From positions 1 to 64,000 of the forward strand of contig JACOUS010000014.1 of assembly GCA_016177735.1 (NCBI GenBank): DNA of 64,000 nucleotides, read 5' to 3'. Shown in pieces: positions 17,654 through 25,464 of this stretch. A program made the position numbers and the translations under genes. Every line of letters begins with the position of its first letter. The first letter of the stretch is position 1. The stretch is from Ignavibacteriales bacterium (GTDB lineage Bacteria > Bacteroidota > Ignavibacteria > Ignavibacteriales > Melioribacteraceae). The notes under the pieces are model-generated. The model searched no databases, was not told where the DNA came from, and worked only from the letters and a program-made list of their open reading frames with translations.

Positions 17654-17690
17654 GTTGCAGCTTGCCCCGCTTTGCGGGATGCAGCGTCTC
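17654..17690. repeat. Short palindromic sequence between rsmD and coaD
   Basis: CCCGC-TTT-GCGGG (17666-17678) forms a small hairpin flanked by two GCAGC-containing pieces. It resembles, in style, the GC-rich palindromes found at 20350-20450, 47998-48030 and 50702-50737. Confidence 0.35.
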
Positions 17691-17753
17691 TGAGTTGGGA
17701 ATAACATGCTAAATTGTACTGGGAAGTTTATTTGAATAATTCTGAAATGAAGT

Positions 17754-18299
17754 TCAAATAGTAAACATGTAAATCAAACTATCGCCGATTTTTTTGAACG
17801 GCTCGCGTTTGAAATGTTCAACATCTTTTTCTTTTGTTTGAATTGATCTTTCGATAAGCATCAATCCTTCTTCTTTCAAAAAATTATTTGTGAGAATATT
17901 TTCAACTACTGCGTGAATATCATCGTTAAAGAAAGGAGGATCGGCAAGAATTAAATCATATTGATCATGTCCTCTAATTTTGGAAAACTTCACCGCTTCC
18001 ATTTTAAAAATTTTGCATTCATTATCTGCGCCAAGCGATGAAATATTTTCTTTCAACATTTTGGAAACATGAAAATCTTTTTCGACAAAGTGTACTTCGT
18101 CTGCGCCGCGGCTGAGTGCTTCGAATCCGAGCGAACCGGAGCCGGCGTAAATATCGCAGACTTTCATTCCTTCCAAATCGTATGAATGAGTTAAAAAATT
18201 GAAGAGCGATTCTTTCACTTTATCTGTAGTCGGACGCACAAGTTTCGAGTTCGGAAATTTTATTGTTCGTCCGCCGTACTTGCCGGAAATTATTCTCAT
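17754..18299 (-). CDS. rsmD: 16S rRNA (guanine966-N2)-methyltransferase
   Basis: The 181-residue protein has the RsmD signature: MRIISGKYGGRTIKFP at the start, RPTTDKVKESLFNFL, the SAM-binding VCDIYAGSGSLGFEALSRGA, and the N6/N2-methylase catalytic motif DPPF in LILADPPFFND. It methylates G966 of 16S rRNA. Its ATG overlaps the stop of the PilM-like gene as ATGA, indicating translational coupling, and coaD follows. Confidence 0.93.
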   Translation of the reverse strand: MRIISGKYGGRTIKFPNSKLVRPTTDKVKESLFNFLTHSYDLEGMKVCDIYAGSGSLGFEALSRGADEVHFVEKDFHVSKMLKENISSLGADNECKIFKMEAVKFSKIRGHDQYDLILADPPFFNDDIHAVVENILTNNFLKEEGLMLIERSIQTKEKDVEHFKREPFKKIGDSLIYMFTI

Positions 18300-19213
18300 A
18301 TTATTCTTATTGCTATGCCCGCCGCCGCAGTAAATGAATTATATTGCGAAATATACAACGGATTGTTTTTGAGTCTCTCTTCAACGAGAAGCTTTTCAAA
18401 AGGATTTGTTTTAATAATAGAAGAGCCCAGCCGGCTTGATATTTTATTGCTGAATTCTTCCGTTACGCTTTGCCCCGATAAAAGAACTCTCCCGATTTTA
18501 TCAGGTTCAACATTTATTTTTCTTAACTGATCGATTGCAATATCAAGTTCATCAAAAAAACTGCGTTCGGTACGGGGAATAGTTTTAAAAAAGAACGGAT
18601 GCGAACCTTCAATTGCAGCAACCGAAGAAGAATTCTGATCGACATAAATACTTAATGTAATTTCATCTTTCGTAAAATTTTTAAAAAGATGCAAAAACGA
18701 ATTTGACGAGAGGTGGGCATTATCGATATACTTCAACTCAAATCCGCTTTGTTTACAAAAACCGTGAAGAGTTTCAACAATTCTTTTACTAAGTGCAAAC
18801 ACAATTGCTTTCGCATCTTTCCTGATTGACGATTTATTCACTTCAACATATTGAATCAAATATTCATCATCGTTTACTGGAAATAACAGTGAGCGTTCCC
18901 ATTTGAAATGTTCGGCAAGGTCTTTCTTTGTAAGCGTGTTATCGTACGGCACTTCGAAAATGCGGAAAAAATTATTCGGCAGACTGAAAGAAAAATAGAT
19001 TGACGTAATATTATTTTTTTGTGTGAATTTGTTAAAAGCTTCCTGAAGAATGTTGATCAATTTTGAGCCGCCCATATCGGGCATCAAAGATTCTTTCAGT
19101 ATTAACTGATCGACATTCTCCAGGTAAAAAGAGTTGTCTTTATAGCTTATTTCAACGAGCTGAAGTTTAGATTCGGAAAAATTAATACCGACGTGATTAT
19201 GAAATAATTGCAT
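18296..19213 (-). CDS. PilM-like actin-fold protein
   Basis: The 305-residue protein starts HVGINFSESKLQLVEISYKD, which fits the actin-type PilM/GspL phosphate loop region. It continues with FSFSLPNNFFRIFEVPYDNT, FKWERSLLFPVNDDEYLIQYV and ISIYVDQNSSSVAAIEG-like strands, ending in a family-typical YNSFTAAAGIAIR. PilM is the cytoplasmic scaffold of type IV pilus assembly. Here the gene follows a pseudopilin-like gene and a ComEA-like gene and overlaps rsmD by four bases. A second PilM/GspL-like protein is encoded at 61583-63109, so this genome seems to have two. The match to PilM is clear in pattern but weak in detail. Confidence 0.65.
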   Translation of the reverse strand: MQLFHNHVGINFSESKLQLVEISYKDNSFYLENVDQLILKESLMPDMGGSKLINILQEAFNKFTQKNNITSIYFSFSLPNNFFRIFEVPYDNTLTKKDLAEHFKWERSLLFPVNDDEYLIQYVEVNKSSIRKDAKAIVFALSKRIVETLHGFCKQSGFELKYIDNAHLSSNSFLHLFKNFTKDEITLSIYVDQNSSSVAAIEGSHPFFFKTIPRTERSFFDELDIAIDQLRKINVEPDKIGRVLLSGQSVTEEFSNKISSRLGSSIIKTNPFEKLLVEERLKNNPLYISQYNSFTAAAGIAIRII

Positions 19214-19221
19214 TCAATTTT

Positions 19222-19773
19222 TTATTCCCAAGAAGCGGTATTTTTCATAGCATCGCTTCTAACATCACCAATTGTACCGTAACCATCGGGACATGCAATT
19301 AAATATCTCTGTCCTATTGTAGTTATCTTATCGATCTTGAGAATTTTACCTCTTCTATCAATGATTGTATCGACAACTTCGTTTGTATCAACTTGCAAAG
19401 TATATTTTGCTTGAGATTTTGGAGAACGAGCAATCGAATCCAGTTCGAAAGTACCAACTGTTAAATTCACAAAAGGATTTGTGGGCTTGCCGGTAACAGA
19501 ATCTTTGCCTTCAACTGCTTTTTTAACGGAAGGATCGTTTTTAACAAACAAAAGAAGGCTGTCCAAATTATCCGTAAACTTTCCGTACTTAATCTGCCAC
19601 AATCGTTCTGCAGAACGTAAGTTTGACATTCTCAATCTTGATTCTTTTTTGTAATAAGCTTCTTGTTCAATGATTTCACTTGGGTCTATGTATGCAACCT
19701 TAATAAGAACAAAAACTAAAATTGCAATGATCACATATAATATAGTATGTAGATACCATGCTTCCCCTTTCAT
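19222..19773 (-). CDS. Single-pass membrane protein resembling a pseudopilin
   Basis: The 183-residue protein has one N-terminal membrane helix (about residues 8-26). A charged helix follows, with ESRLRMSNLRSAERLWQIKY and GKFTDNLDSLLLFVK, then a Cys/Gly-containing end (IACPDGYGTIGDVRSDAMK). The helix-then-GKYxxxLDxL layout is like the repeated pseudopilin-like lipid-free proteins that accompany type II/IV machinery in Bacteroidota. I see no prepilin peptidase site (no Gly-Phe-x-x-x-E). GGAGG five bases before the ATG is a strong ribosome site. It sits between the ComEA-like and PilM-like genes. Confidence 0.6.
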   Translation of the reverse strand: MKGEAWYLHTILYVIIAILVFVLIKVAYIDPSEIIEQEAYYKKESRLRMSNLRSAERLWQIKYGKFTDNLDSLLLFVKNDPSVKKAVEGKDSVTGKPTNPFVNLTVGTFELDSIARSPKSQAKYTLQVDTNEVVDTIIDRRGKILKIDKITTIGQRYLIACPDGYGTIGDVRSDAMKNTASWE

Positions 19774-19797
19774 TCTACCTCCAGTGGTTTTCTATTT

Positions 19798-20307
19798 TCA
19801 ATTAACGGTAATTAAACTTTTTATTTTGTCGAACTTGGCTTTGCCTATGCCTTTTATGTAAAGCAGTTCTTCCGCTTTTTTGATTTTACCTTGCTTTTTT
19901 CGGTAATCAATAATGTTCTGCGCAATTTTAATTCCAACACCCGGCAAACCTGATAAAACTTCTACACTTGCATTATTAACATTGACGATTTTTGATGCCT
20001 TGGCGCGGGCATTATTTTTGTTTTCATCAATTTTTGCGTTCCTAAAATCCAAAAGTTCCCGTTTAGAATCAACACCTTTTTCCATTAATTTTTGTGCCGA
20101 TCGATCTTGATGCGAATAACTTTTTGAATTATAGAAGATGCTGTCTTGTTTGCTGTAATCAAATTCGAGGAGTGAATTATTCTCTTTTTGATCTTTCAAA
20201 ATATTTACAACAGCACCGATAACAAATGCGGAGAGCAGAAAAAGAATTATCTTCGCTTCGGATTCGGTAAATCCTGTCTTGCGGGATACTCTCTGAAAAA
20301 ATTTAAT
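19798..20307 (-). CDS. ComEA-like helix-hairpin-helix DNA-binding protein, probable ATT start
   Basis: The C-terminal 60 residues form a ComEA-type double HhH: VNVNNASVEVLSGLPGVGIK, IAQNIIDYRKKQGKIKKAEE, LLYIKGIGKAKFDKIKSL. Such proteins bind DNA at the membrane during transformation. The frame stays open upstream of the first usable TTG (20199). It there encodes a membrane helix (AKIILFLLSAFVIGAVVNIL), so the true start is upstream. The only well-placed candidate is ATT at 20305-20307, preceded by AGAGG at five bases, giving 169 residues. No ATG, GTG or TTG is available in that stretch. It heads a run with the pseudopilin-like and PilM-like genes. Confidence 0.7.
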   Translation of the reverse strand: MKFFQRVSRKTGFTESEAKIILFLLSAFVIGAVVNILKDQKENNSLLEFDYSKQDSIFYNSKSYSHQDRSAQKLMEKGVDSKRELLDFRNAKIDENKNNARAKASKIVNVNNASVEVLSGLPGVGIKIAQNIIDYRKKQGKIKKAEELLYIKGIGKAKFDKIKSLITVN

Positions 20308-20349
20308 AGCTACCTCTAAATTGTTGATAACAATAAAAGGCAGAATAAA

Positions 20350-20462
20350 GAGAACTTGCTTTTAACTTGTAAGCCGAAGCGCAGCTTCGACAAACTAATT
20401 CAACAAATTAGACGAAGCTTACGCCCGTCAGACTAATTCAGGGCAGGCTTCGTTCTACAAAT
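20350..20462. repeat. GC-rich inverted-repeat cluster between dnaJ and comEA-like genes
   Basis: This stretch is built of short self-complementary pieces: GAAGC-GCA-GCTTCG, an AACTAATT/AATTAGA pair, and two copies of GACTAATT/AGACGAAGC-type units. No gene lies in it. It may act as the hairpin end of the hrcA operon, or be an insertion of the dispersed repeat family seen elsewhere in the window. Confidence 0.4.
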
Positions 20463-20475
20463 ATTTCAGCAGCCT

Positions 20476-21594
20476 TCACTCGTTTATTTTTATGTTCGGC
20501 ATCTTTTCAAGTTCCTTCAGCATTTCCTTTTCTTTGGAAGAAACATTTTTGGGAACGTGAATATTAATCTTCACAAGCTGATCGCCTGCACCGTGGCTAT
20601 TTAGATGCTGGATCCCCTTCTCGCGCATCTTTAAGAATTTTCCGGGCTGCGTCCCCGGTTCAATTTTCAGTTTTGCTTTTCCATTTAAAGTCGGAACCTC
20701 TATCTCTGTGCCGAGCACTGCTTCCGGAAAACTGATATAGAGTTCGTAGATTATGTTATCGCCGTCGCGAGTAAAATACTCGTGAGAGAGTTCCTCAAAC
20801 ACAACAATAATGTCTCCGGCAGTGCCGCCATTTTTTCCGGAATTCCCTTCGCCGCGCAAAGTCATGTAACTGTTATCGTACACACCGGCTGGAACATTTA
20901 TCTTAATTGTTGTTTCATTGTAAACTCTGCCGTCGCCGGAACATTTTATACACGGATCGGAAATAACTTTGCCGGTACCACTGCAGTTACTGCAAGCGGC
21001 AATATTAACAAATTGTCCGAAAATAGATTTTGAAACTTGCCTGATTTCGCCAGTACCGTTACAAAGCGAACATGTTTTAAAACCGGCAGAAGATTTTGCA
21101 CCGCTTCCTCCGCAAGTTTCGCAGACATTATATTTTTTTATTTTGACTTTCTTTGTTGTACCGGTAGCTATCTCTTCGAGTGTCAGCCTCAATGTAACTT
21201 TCAAATCCGAGCCCGGTATTCCGGTTGGACGCTGGCGAGTTCTCTGCGATGTTCCTCCGCCGAAAAATTCATCAAATATCGATGAGCCGCCGAACGCACC
21301 GCCGAAAATATCCGAGAAGTGGCTGAATATATCATTAACATTTTGATAGCTATGAAAATCTTGTCCGCCTTTCAAACCGCTGTGACCGTAACGATCATAT
21401 TTGCTTCGTTTGTCTTCATTGCTAAGAACTTCATAAGCTTCGGCGGCTTCTTTGAAATTTTCCTCTGCTTCTTTGTTGCCAGGATTTCTATCCGGGTGAA
21501 ATTGCATAGCAAGTTTCCGATAAGCTTTTTTTAGCTCGTCTTGTGATGCAGATTTTCCAACACCTAATATTTCATAATAATCTCTTTTAGACAT
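20476..21594 (-). CDS. dnaJ: Chaperone protein DnaJ (type I Hsp40)
   Basis: The 372-residue protein has the J domain with the HPD motif (FHPDRNPGN) near residue 32. A Gly/Phe-rich linker follows, then four zinc-finger CxxCxGxG repeats ([32 protein letters not shown]) and the two C-terminal substrate-binding domains. DnaJ stimulates the ATPase of DnaK. It is the last gene of hrcA-grpE-dnaJ; dnaK itself is not in the window. The start is six bases after the grpE stop. Confidence 0.96.
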   Translation of the reverse strand: MSKRDYYEILGVGKSASQDELKKAYRKLAMQFHPDRNPGNKEAEENFKEAAEAYEVLSNEDKRSKYDRYGHSGLKGGQDFHSYQNVNDIFSHFSDIFGGAFGGSSIFDEFFGGGTSQRTRQRPTGIPGSDLKVTLRLTLEEIATGTTKKVKIKKYNVCETCGGSGAKSSAGFKTCSLCNGTGEIRQVSKSIFGQFVNIAACSNCSGTGKVISDPCIKCSGDGRVYNETTIKINVPAGVYDNSYMTLRGEGNSGKNGGTAGDIIVVFEELSHEYFTRDGDNIIYELYISFPEAVLGTEIEVPTLNGKAKLKIEPGTQPGKFLKMREKGIQHLNSHGAGDQLVKINIHVPKNVSSKEKEMLKELEKMPNIKINE

Positions 21595-21599
21595 ATTGC

Positions 21600-22250
21600 T
21601 TATCCTTGCTGAGTGGAATCGTTCTGTTTATCGTTTTGGTCATGCTGAATAGTTTCGGAGCTAACAATTACTTTTGCATGTCGTATAACTTTATCTTTAT
21701 ACATATAACCGTGTTCAATAACATCGAGCACGGTATGCGGTTCAACTCCGTCTGCCGTCTGCTGCATTAAAGCTTCGTGCAGATCAACATCAAACGGTTT
21801 TCCCTTTGCATCAATTTTTTTTACGCCTTGCGATTCAAGAATTTTTGTGAATTTATCGTAAACGAGTTCCAAGCCTTTTTTCAACGATTCAAAACTGTTG
21901 TCGTCATTCACGTGATTTAACGAGCGTTCGAAATCATCATAAACAGTAAGAATATTTTTTATGAAAGGTTCCGCCGCATATTTTAAAAGATTCAACTGAT
22001 CATTTTCGGAACGGCGCTTATAATTTTCAAACTCTGCAAGTTTTCTTAAAAGAGAATCTTTCAATTCGGCTGTCTGTTTTTCCAACTCGGAATTTTTTTG
22101 GTTAGCCTGAATAAGTTCCGCTTTTATTTTTTCTATTTCATCAACCGATGTTTTTTCTTGCGGCACCGGTTCTGTTGTGTCCGGACCTTTAACTTCAATT
22201 TCTCTCGCTTCTTTTTTGTTATTCTTTTCTTGGTCTTTTTGTTCGTTCAT
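21600..22250 (-). CDS. grpE: GrpE nucleotide exchange factor
   Basis: The 216-residue protein has the long N-terminal acidic/coiled region ([20 protein letters not shown] onwards) and the GrpE core. The core carries [58 protein letters not shown] and [16 protein letters not shown]. It releases ADP from DnaK. The first about 40 residues are charged and disordered. It lies between hrcA and dnaJ, with 20 bases to hrcA, all under the CIRCE operator. Confidence 0.95.
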   Translation of the reverse strand: MNEQKDQEKNNKKEAREIEVKGPDTTEPVPQEKTSVDEIEKIKAELIQANQKNSELEKQTAELKDSLLRKLAEFENYKRRSENDQLNLLKYAAEPFIKNILTVYDDFERSLNHVNDDNSFESLKKGLELVYDKFTKILESQGVKKIDAKGKPFDVDLHEALMQQTADGVEPHTVLDVIEHGYMYKDKVIRHAKVIVSSETIQHDQNDKQNDSTQQG

Positions 22251-22270
22251 AATTCCTTCTAATGATTTTA

Positions 22271-23320
22271 TTATCTCAGTTTTGTTAATTCTTGCGTAAG
22301 CTGTTCTGCAATGTAAACAACTGCGGCAATTACTTTGGAATAATCCATTCGTTTGGGACCCATAATTCCAAGTGTTCCCTGAAGGTCTCCTATTTTATAT
22401 TCTTTTGTAATCATGCTGTAATCGGAAAGTTTTTCATCCTGATTTTCTCCGCCGATAGTAACCGTTACATCATTATCCGGTAAATTTTTATTCTTATCGA
22501 GAATATGAATAATGATGTCTTTGCTTTCGATCAGCTCGATAACTCCCTGAAATTGTTCGTGATCGAGAAATTCAGGCTGTTTCAAAATATTTTTTGTGCC
22601 CGAGATAATAGCTTTTTCACTGCTCACATCGGTAAAAATTTTATCTACCGAATCGAGAAAGACTCTCACTATCGGTCTGTAAAATTCATTATCAATATCT
22701 TTAATTCTATCCTGAAATGTTGTGCGTATTTCCGAAAATTTCAAACCGGATAACCGTTCGCTCAAAAATTGCTGAATAGATATCACTTGTTCTTCTTTTA
22801 TCTCGGCATCAATTTCCAGCGTTATAGTTCGTACCAATCCGGATTTTACGGAAACAACAACTAAAATTCTCGTTGAAGAAAGCTGAACAATCTGAATTTT
22901 TTCAAGAACAGCTTGCTCGAATTTTGGATACGTAACCATCGCAAGCTGATTGGTAAGCACGCTCAAAATATTCGAAGTTATTTTCAACAGTTCTTCGGTC
23001 TCGGTAATTCCGCTTCCCAAATTAACATCAACAACTTGTTTGGTGTGGTTGTCAAGCTTCGGCGGGTCCATCAACGAATCAACATAAACGCGGTAGCCCT
23101 TGTCGGTCGGCACTCTTCCGGCAGATGTATGCGGATGGTTTAGAAAACCAAGTTCTTCGAGATCGGACATAATATTTCGTATCGATGCCGGCGACAATCC
23201 GACATCGTATTTTTTGGATACATTGCGCGAACCAACCGGACTTGCCGTCAGAATAAACTGGTGGATCACAAAGCGCAGTATCGCTTTCTCTCTCTCTTTT
23301 AACTGGTATTCTGTCATCAT
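22271..23320 (-). CDS. hrcA: Heat-inducible transcription repressor HrcA
   Basis: HrcA binds the CIRCE operator and represses chaperone genes. The 349-residue form, starting at the Met at 23320 (MMTEYQL), matches the family length. It has the winged-helix start (LKEREKAILRFVIHQFILTA), the recognition part SPVGSRNVSKKYDVGLSPAS, IRNIMSDLEELGFLNHPHTS, AGRVPTDKGYRVYVDSLM, and the C-terminal GAF-like dimer domain with TLGIMGPKRMDYSKVIAAV. A longer frame from 23386 would start inside the operator, so I do not use it; a Met at 23377 is possible. It leads grpE and dnaJ. Confidence 0.94.
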   Translation of the reverse strand: MMTEYQLKEREKAILRFVIHQFILTASPVGSRNVSKKYDVGLSPASIRNIMSDLEELGFLNHPHTSAGRVPTDKGYRVYVDSLMDPPKLDNHTKQVVDVNLGSGITETEELLKITSNILSVLTNQLAMVTYPKFEQAVLEKIQIVQLSSTRILVVVSVKSGLVRTITLEIDAEIKEEQVISIQQFLSERLSGLKFSEIRTTFQDRIKDIDNEFYRPIVRVFLDSVDKIFTDVSSEKAIISGTKNILKQPEFLDHEQFQGVIELIESKDIIIHILDKNKNLPDNDVTVTIGGENQDEKLSDYSMITKEYKIGDLQGTLGIMGPKRMDYSKVIAAVVYIAEQLTQELTKLR

Positions 23321-23379
23321 TGCAAAATCTTTAACATAATCGGGTTCAAAATTACCAAATTTCAGGTTACTTTTCATTA

Positions 23380-23406
23380 TTGGCACACTGTCGAAGCGTG
23401 TGCTAA
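23380..23406 (-). promoter_or_regulatory. CIRCE-type operator (variant) before hrcA-grpE-dnaJ
   Basis: On the minus strand TTAGCACAC (23398-23406), a 9-base spacer and GTGTGCCAA (23380-23388) form an 8-of-9 inverted repeat. The consensus CIRCE is TTAGCACTC-N9-GAGTGCTAA. The layout and spacer length fit exactly; the inner base pairs are changed symmetrically (CAC/GTG instead of CTC/GAG). Position just before hrcA is as expected for autoregulation. Confidence 0.85.
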
Positions 23407-23467
23407 TTTAAAAGAGACACTAACAATGTTAATAAAGTTCAAAGAAGTGAATGAGACTGGTGATAAA

Positions 23468-23600
23468 TTATATGCTTATGAGAAGACCCTTCTTTACAAT
23501 TTCATCACGAACAAACGGAGTATTCTCAAAATCTTTGACGGTAAATGGATCTGTTTCAATTCTTTTTTTTACTTTAACTGCAAGCGGTTCACTTAGCCGG
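23468..23600 (-). pseudogene. Unidentified short open frame after the DUF2442 gene
   Basis: Downstream of the DUF2442 stop, in a frame overlapping its end, the minus strand reads through to a TAA at 23468-23470 and encodes pieces such as LAVKVKKRIETDPFT and NTPFVRDEIVKKGLLISI. The codon pattern looks protein-like, but there is no ATG, and only a poorly placed GTG in another frame. The ending resembles the tails of small MNT-type nucleotidyltransferases, but I cannot confirm this. It is best treated as a gene remnant. Confidence 0.3.
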
Positions 23601-23865
23601 TTAATGATATTTTTACCAGTTTGCTCATTTCGTAAAGTGTTTCAGGACTTATATCATAACCGTTGTTCCATTCAATTGTGCTGAAAGCTTTGTCGATGGA
23701 AAAATTTTTAAAGTTCTTCTCTATTTTCAGATCGTCAAAGTCTCCCAAATCTTCTTGCAGCATATTGTTAAAGTCTGCAACTCGTACAGCTTCCTCTTGA
23801 TAAATCAGCAAGATCTGAAAATTCTGAATATAGTGTGCATATAATAGTTTTTTGCTGCCTTGCAT
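23593..23865 (-). CDS. DUF2442 domain protein, partner of the DUF4160 gene
   Basis: The 90-residue protein starts at an ATG two bases after the DUF4160 stop, with GGAG placed just upstream in the stop region. The longer frame from 23913 would overlap the DUF4160 gene heavily. RVADFNNMLQEDLGDFDDL and the C-terminal FSTIEWNNGYDISPETLYEM are typical of DUF2442. The function is unknown. DUF4160 and DUF2442 genes are often side by side, and the pair has been proposed to be toxin-antitoxin-like; this is not proven. Confidence 0.75.
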   Translation of the reverse strand: MQGSKKLLYAHYIQNFQILLIYQEEAVRVADFNNMLQEDLGDFDDLKIEKNFKNFSIDKAFSTIEWNNGYDISPETLYEMSKLVKISLTG

Positions 23866-23867
23866 TT

Positions 23868-24128
23868 TTACTCCAAAGGTTTGATGCTTGCCGGTGCTTT
23901 GTTTTTTATACAAAGCTCCCAGTTTTCATAAAGTTCACCTCGATGAAGATTAACCCATTCACTAATCAATCTCAAAACTCTGTCCGGTACTGTGCCGTTA
24001 ATTATTTTAGCATCGGAAATAGAAATTTGTGCGGTTTCATCACCATAACTAACATGAAAATGAGGAGGATTATGCTCTCTAAAAAACATTTTAACAACAA
24101 TACCGTAAAACCTACTAATTTCCGGCAC
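23868..24128 (-). CDS. DUF4160 domain protein
   Basis: The 86-residue protein starts MPEISRFYGIVVKMFFREHN and continues PPHFHVSYGDETAQISI, the DUF4160 hallmark with the His-x-His pair. No function is established. It is the first gene of a pair with DUF2442, two bases apart. The region around it is AT-rich. Confidence 0.85.
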   Translation of the reverse strand: MPEISRFYGIVVKMFFREHNPPHFHVSYGDETAQISISDAKIINGTVPDRVLRLISEWVNLHRGELYENWELCIKNKAPASIKPLE

Positions 24129-24251
24129 GCTTCACCTATATCTACAGTATTCTAATTATGTTGACATAAAAGTAATTGAATTATTAAAAAAAAGCTAAGT
24201 ATAAAAAAACGTATTATGTTTATATTACACTCATAAAAAGTGGAGATTTCT

Positions 24252-25247
24252 TTGGAAACGACTTACAAATCCGCCGGAGTTAATATACAAGCCGGAGACG
24301 AAACTGTTGAGAGAATTAAATCGCACGCTAAATCTACATTCAATAAAAATGTACTTTCGGGTATCGGGCACTTCGGAGCGTTTTATCAAGTTGATCTTTC
24401 AAAATGGAAAAACCCCGTACTTGTTTCGAGTGTTGACGGTGTTGGCACAAAATTGAAGATAGCTTTTATGATGGACAAACACGATACGGTCGGACAGGAT
24501 CTCGTTAATCACTGCGTGAACGATATTGCAGTGTGCGGCGCAGAACCGCAATACTTTATGGATTATCTCGCATTCGGAAAACTTTTTCCCGATAAAGCAG
24601 AACAAATCATCAAAGGATTTTCAATCGCTTGCAGAGAAAATAATGTTGCACTTATCGGCGGCGAAACTGCAGAGATGCCCGGTCTTTACGATGAAAACGA
24701 GTACGATATTTCAGGAACCATTGTTGGAATTGTTGAACGCGATAAAGTAATCGACGGAAAAGATGTTCAAAGCGGAGATGTTTTGATCGGCTTCAAATCG
24801 AACGGCTTGCACACAAACGGATATTCGCTTGCAAGAAAAGTTCTTTTGGAAAAATTTAGTTTGAACGACAAGCCGGCTGAAATTGAACTTCCGCTCGGAG
24901 AAGAGTTGTTGAAAGTGCATAGATCGTATTTAAAATTAATTGCAGCATTGAAAGAAAAAATTTCCGTGAAAGCTTTCTCGCACATTACCGGCGGCGGAAT
25001 TATCGGAAATACAAAACGTGTTGTTCCGAAAAATCTTTCTATAAAAATTGATTGGAAGGCTTGGAAACTTCCGGGAATTTTTGAGTTGATTCAGAAAACC
25101 GGTTCCATCTCAGATGATGAAATAAGAGAAGTTTTCAATATCGGCATCGGCTTAATTGCAGTTGTTGATAAAAATGATGTAGAAAAAGTTTTATATGAAT
25201 CTTCTGCTGCTGGCGAAGAAGGAATTATTATAGGTAATGTATTCTGA
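24252..25247 (+). CDS. purM: Phosphoribosylformylglycinamidine cyclo-ligase (AIR synthase)
   Basis: PurM closes the imidazole ring in purine synthesis using ATP. The 331-residue protein has the PurM/SelD fold: GGFGAFYQVD-like start of the ATP site, VSSVDGVGTKLKIAFMMDKHD, VGQDLVNHCVNDIAVCGAEPQYFMDYLAF, IGGETAEMPGLYDENEYDISG, FKSNGLHTNGYSLAR and AFSHITGGGIIGNTKRV. The start is probably TTG at 24252, with GTGGAG at six bases; a GTG at 24240 is the alternative. The stop codon lies inside the first bases of an inverted-repeat element (25241-25449). Confidence 0.94.
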   Translation: METTYKSAGVNIQAGDETVERIKSHAKSTFNKNVLSGIGHFGAFYQVDLSKWKNPVLVSSVDGVGTKLKIAFMMDKHDTVGQDLVNHCVNDIAVCGAEPQYFMDYLAFGKLFPDKAEQIIKGFSIACRENNVALIGGETAEMPGLYDENEYDISGTIVGIVERDKVIDGKDVQSGDVLIGFKSNGLHTNGYSLARKVLLEKFSLNDKPAEIELPLGEELLKVHRSYLKLIAALKEKISVKAFSHITGGGIIGNTKRVVPKNLSIKIDWKAWKLPGIFELIQKTGSISDDEIREVFNIGIGLIAVVDKNDVEKVLYESSAAGEEGIIIGNVF

Positions 25248-25449
25248 GCGAAGCGAAGAATCTCTTTTCTAAGAGTGTAAAATTTTTCGTTTGGGTTGTC
25301 TTATTTGACGAGTAAACAAAATAATTATTGCCGCCAAACCACGAAGGTATAAAGCAAATATACTTTTGAGAATTTGTCGATATGCTTGAATCGTTTTTTA
25401 AGAGATTGAGATTCTTCGTCGTCCCGATTTCATCGTGACTCCTCAGAAT
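25241..25449. repeat. Inverted-terminal-repeat intergenic element after purM
   Basis: The left end ATTCTGAG-N6-GAAGAATCTC (25241-25264) and the right end GAGATTCTTC-N24-CTCAGAAT (25408-25449) are inverted copies. The left end overlaps the purM stop codon. The element is 209 bases long and has no coding sequence. A related element with ATTCTGAG/CTCAGAAT ends follows menB at 43383-43552. Confidence 0.6.
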
Positions 25450-25464
25450 TATAGAAAGGAAGAT

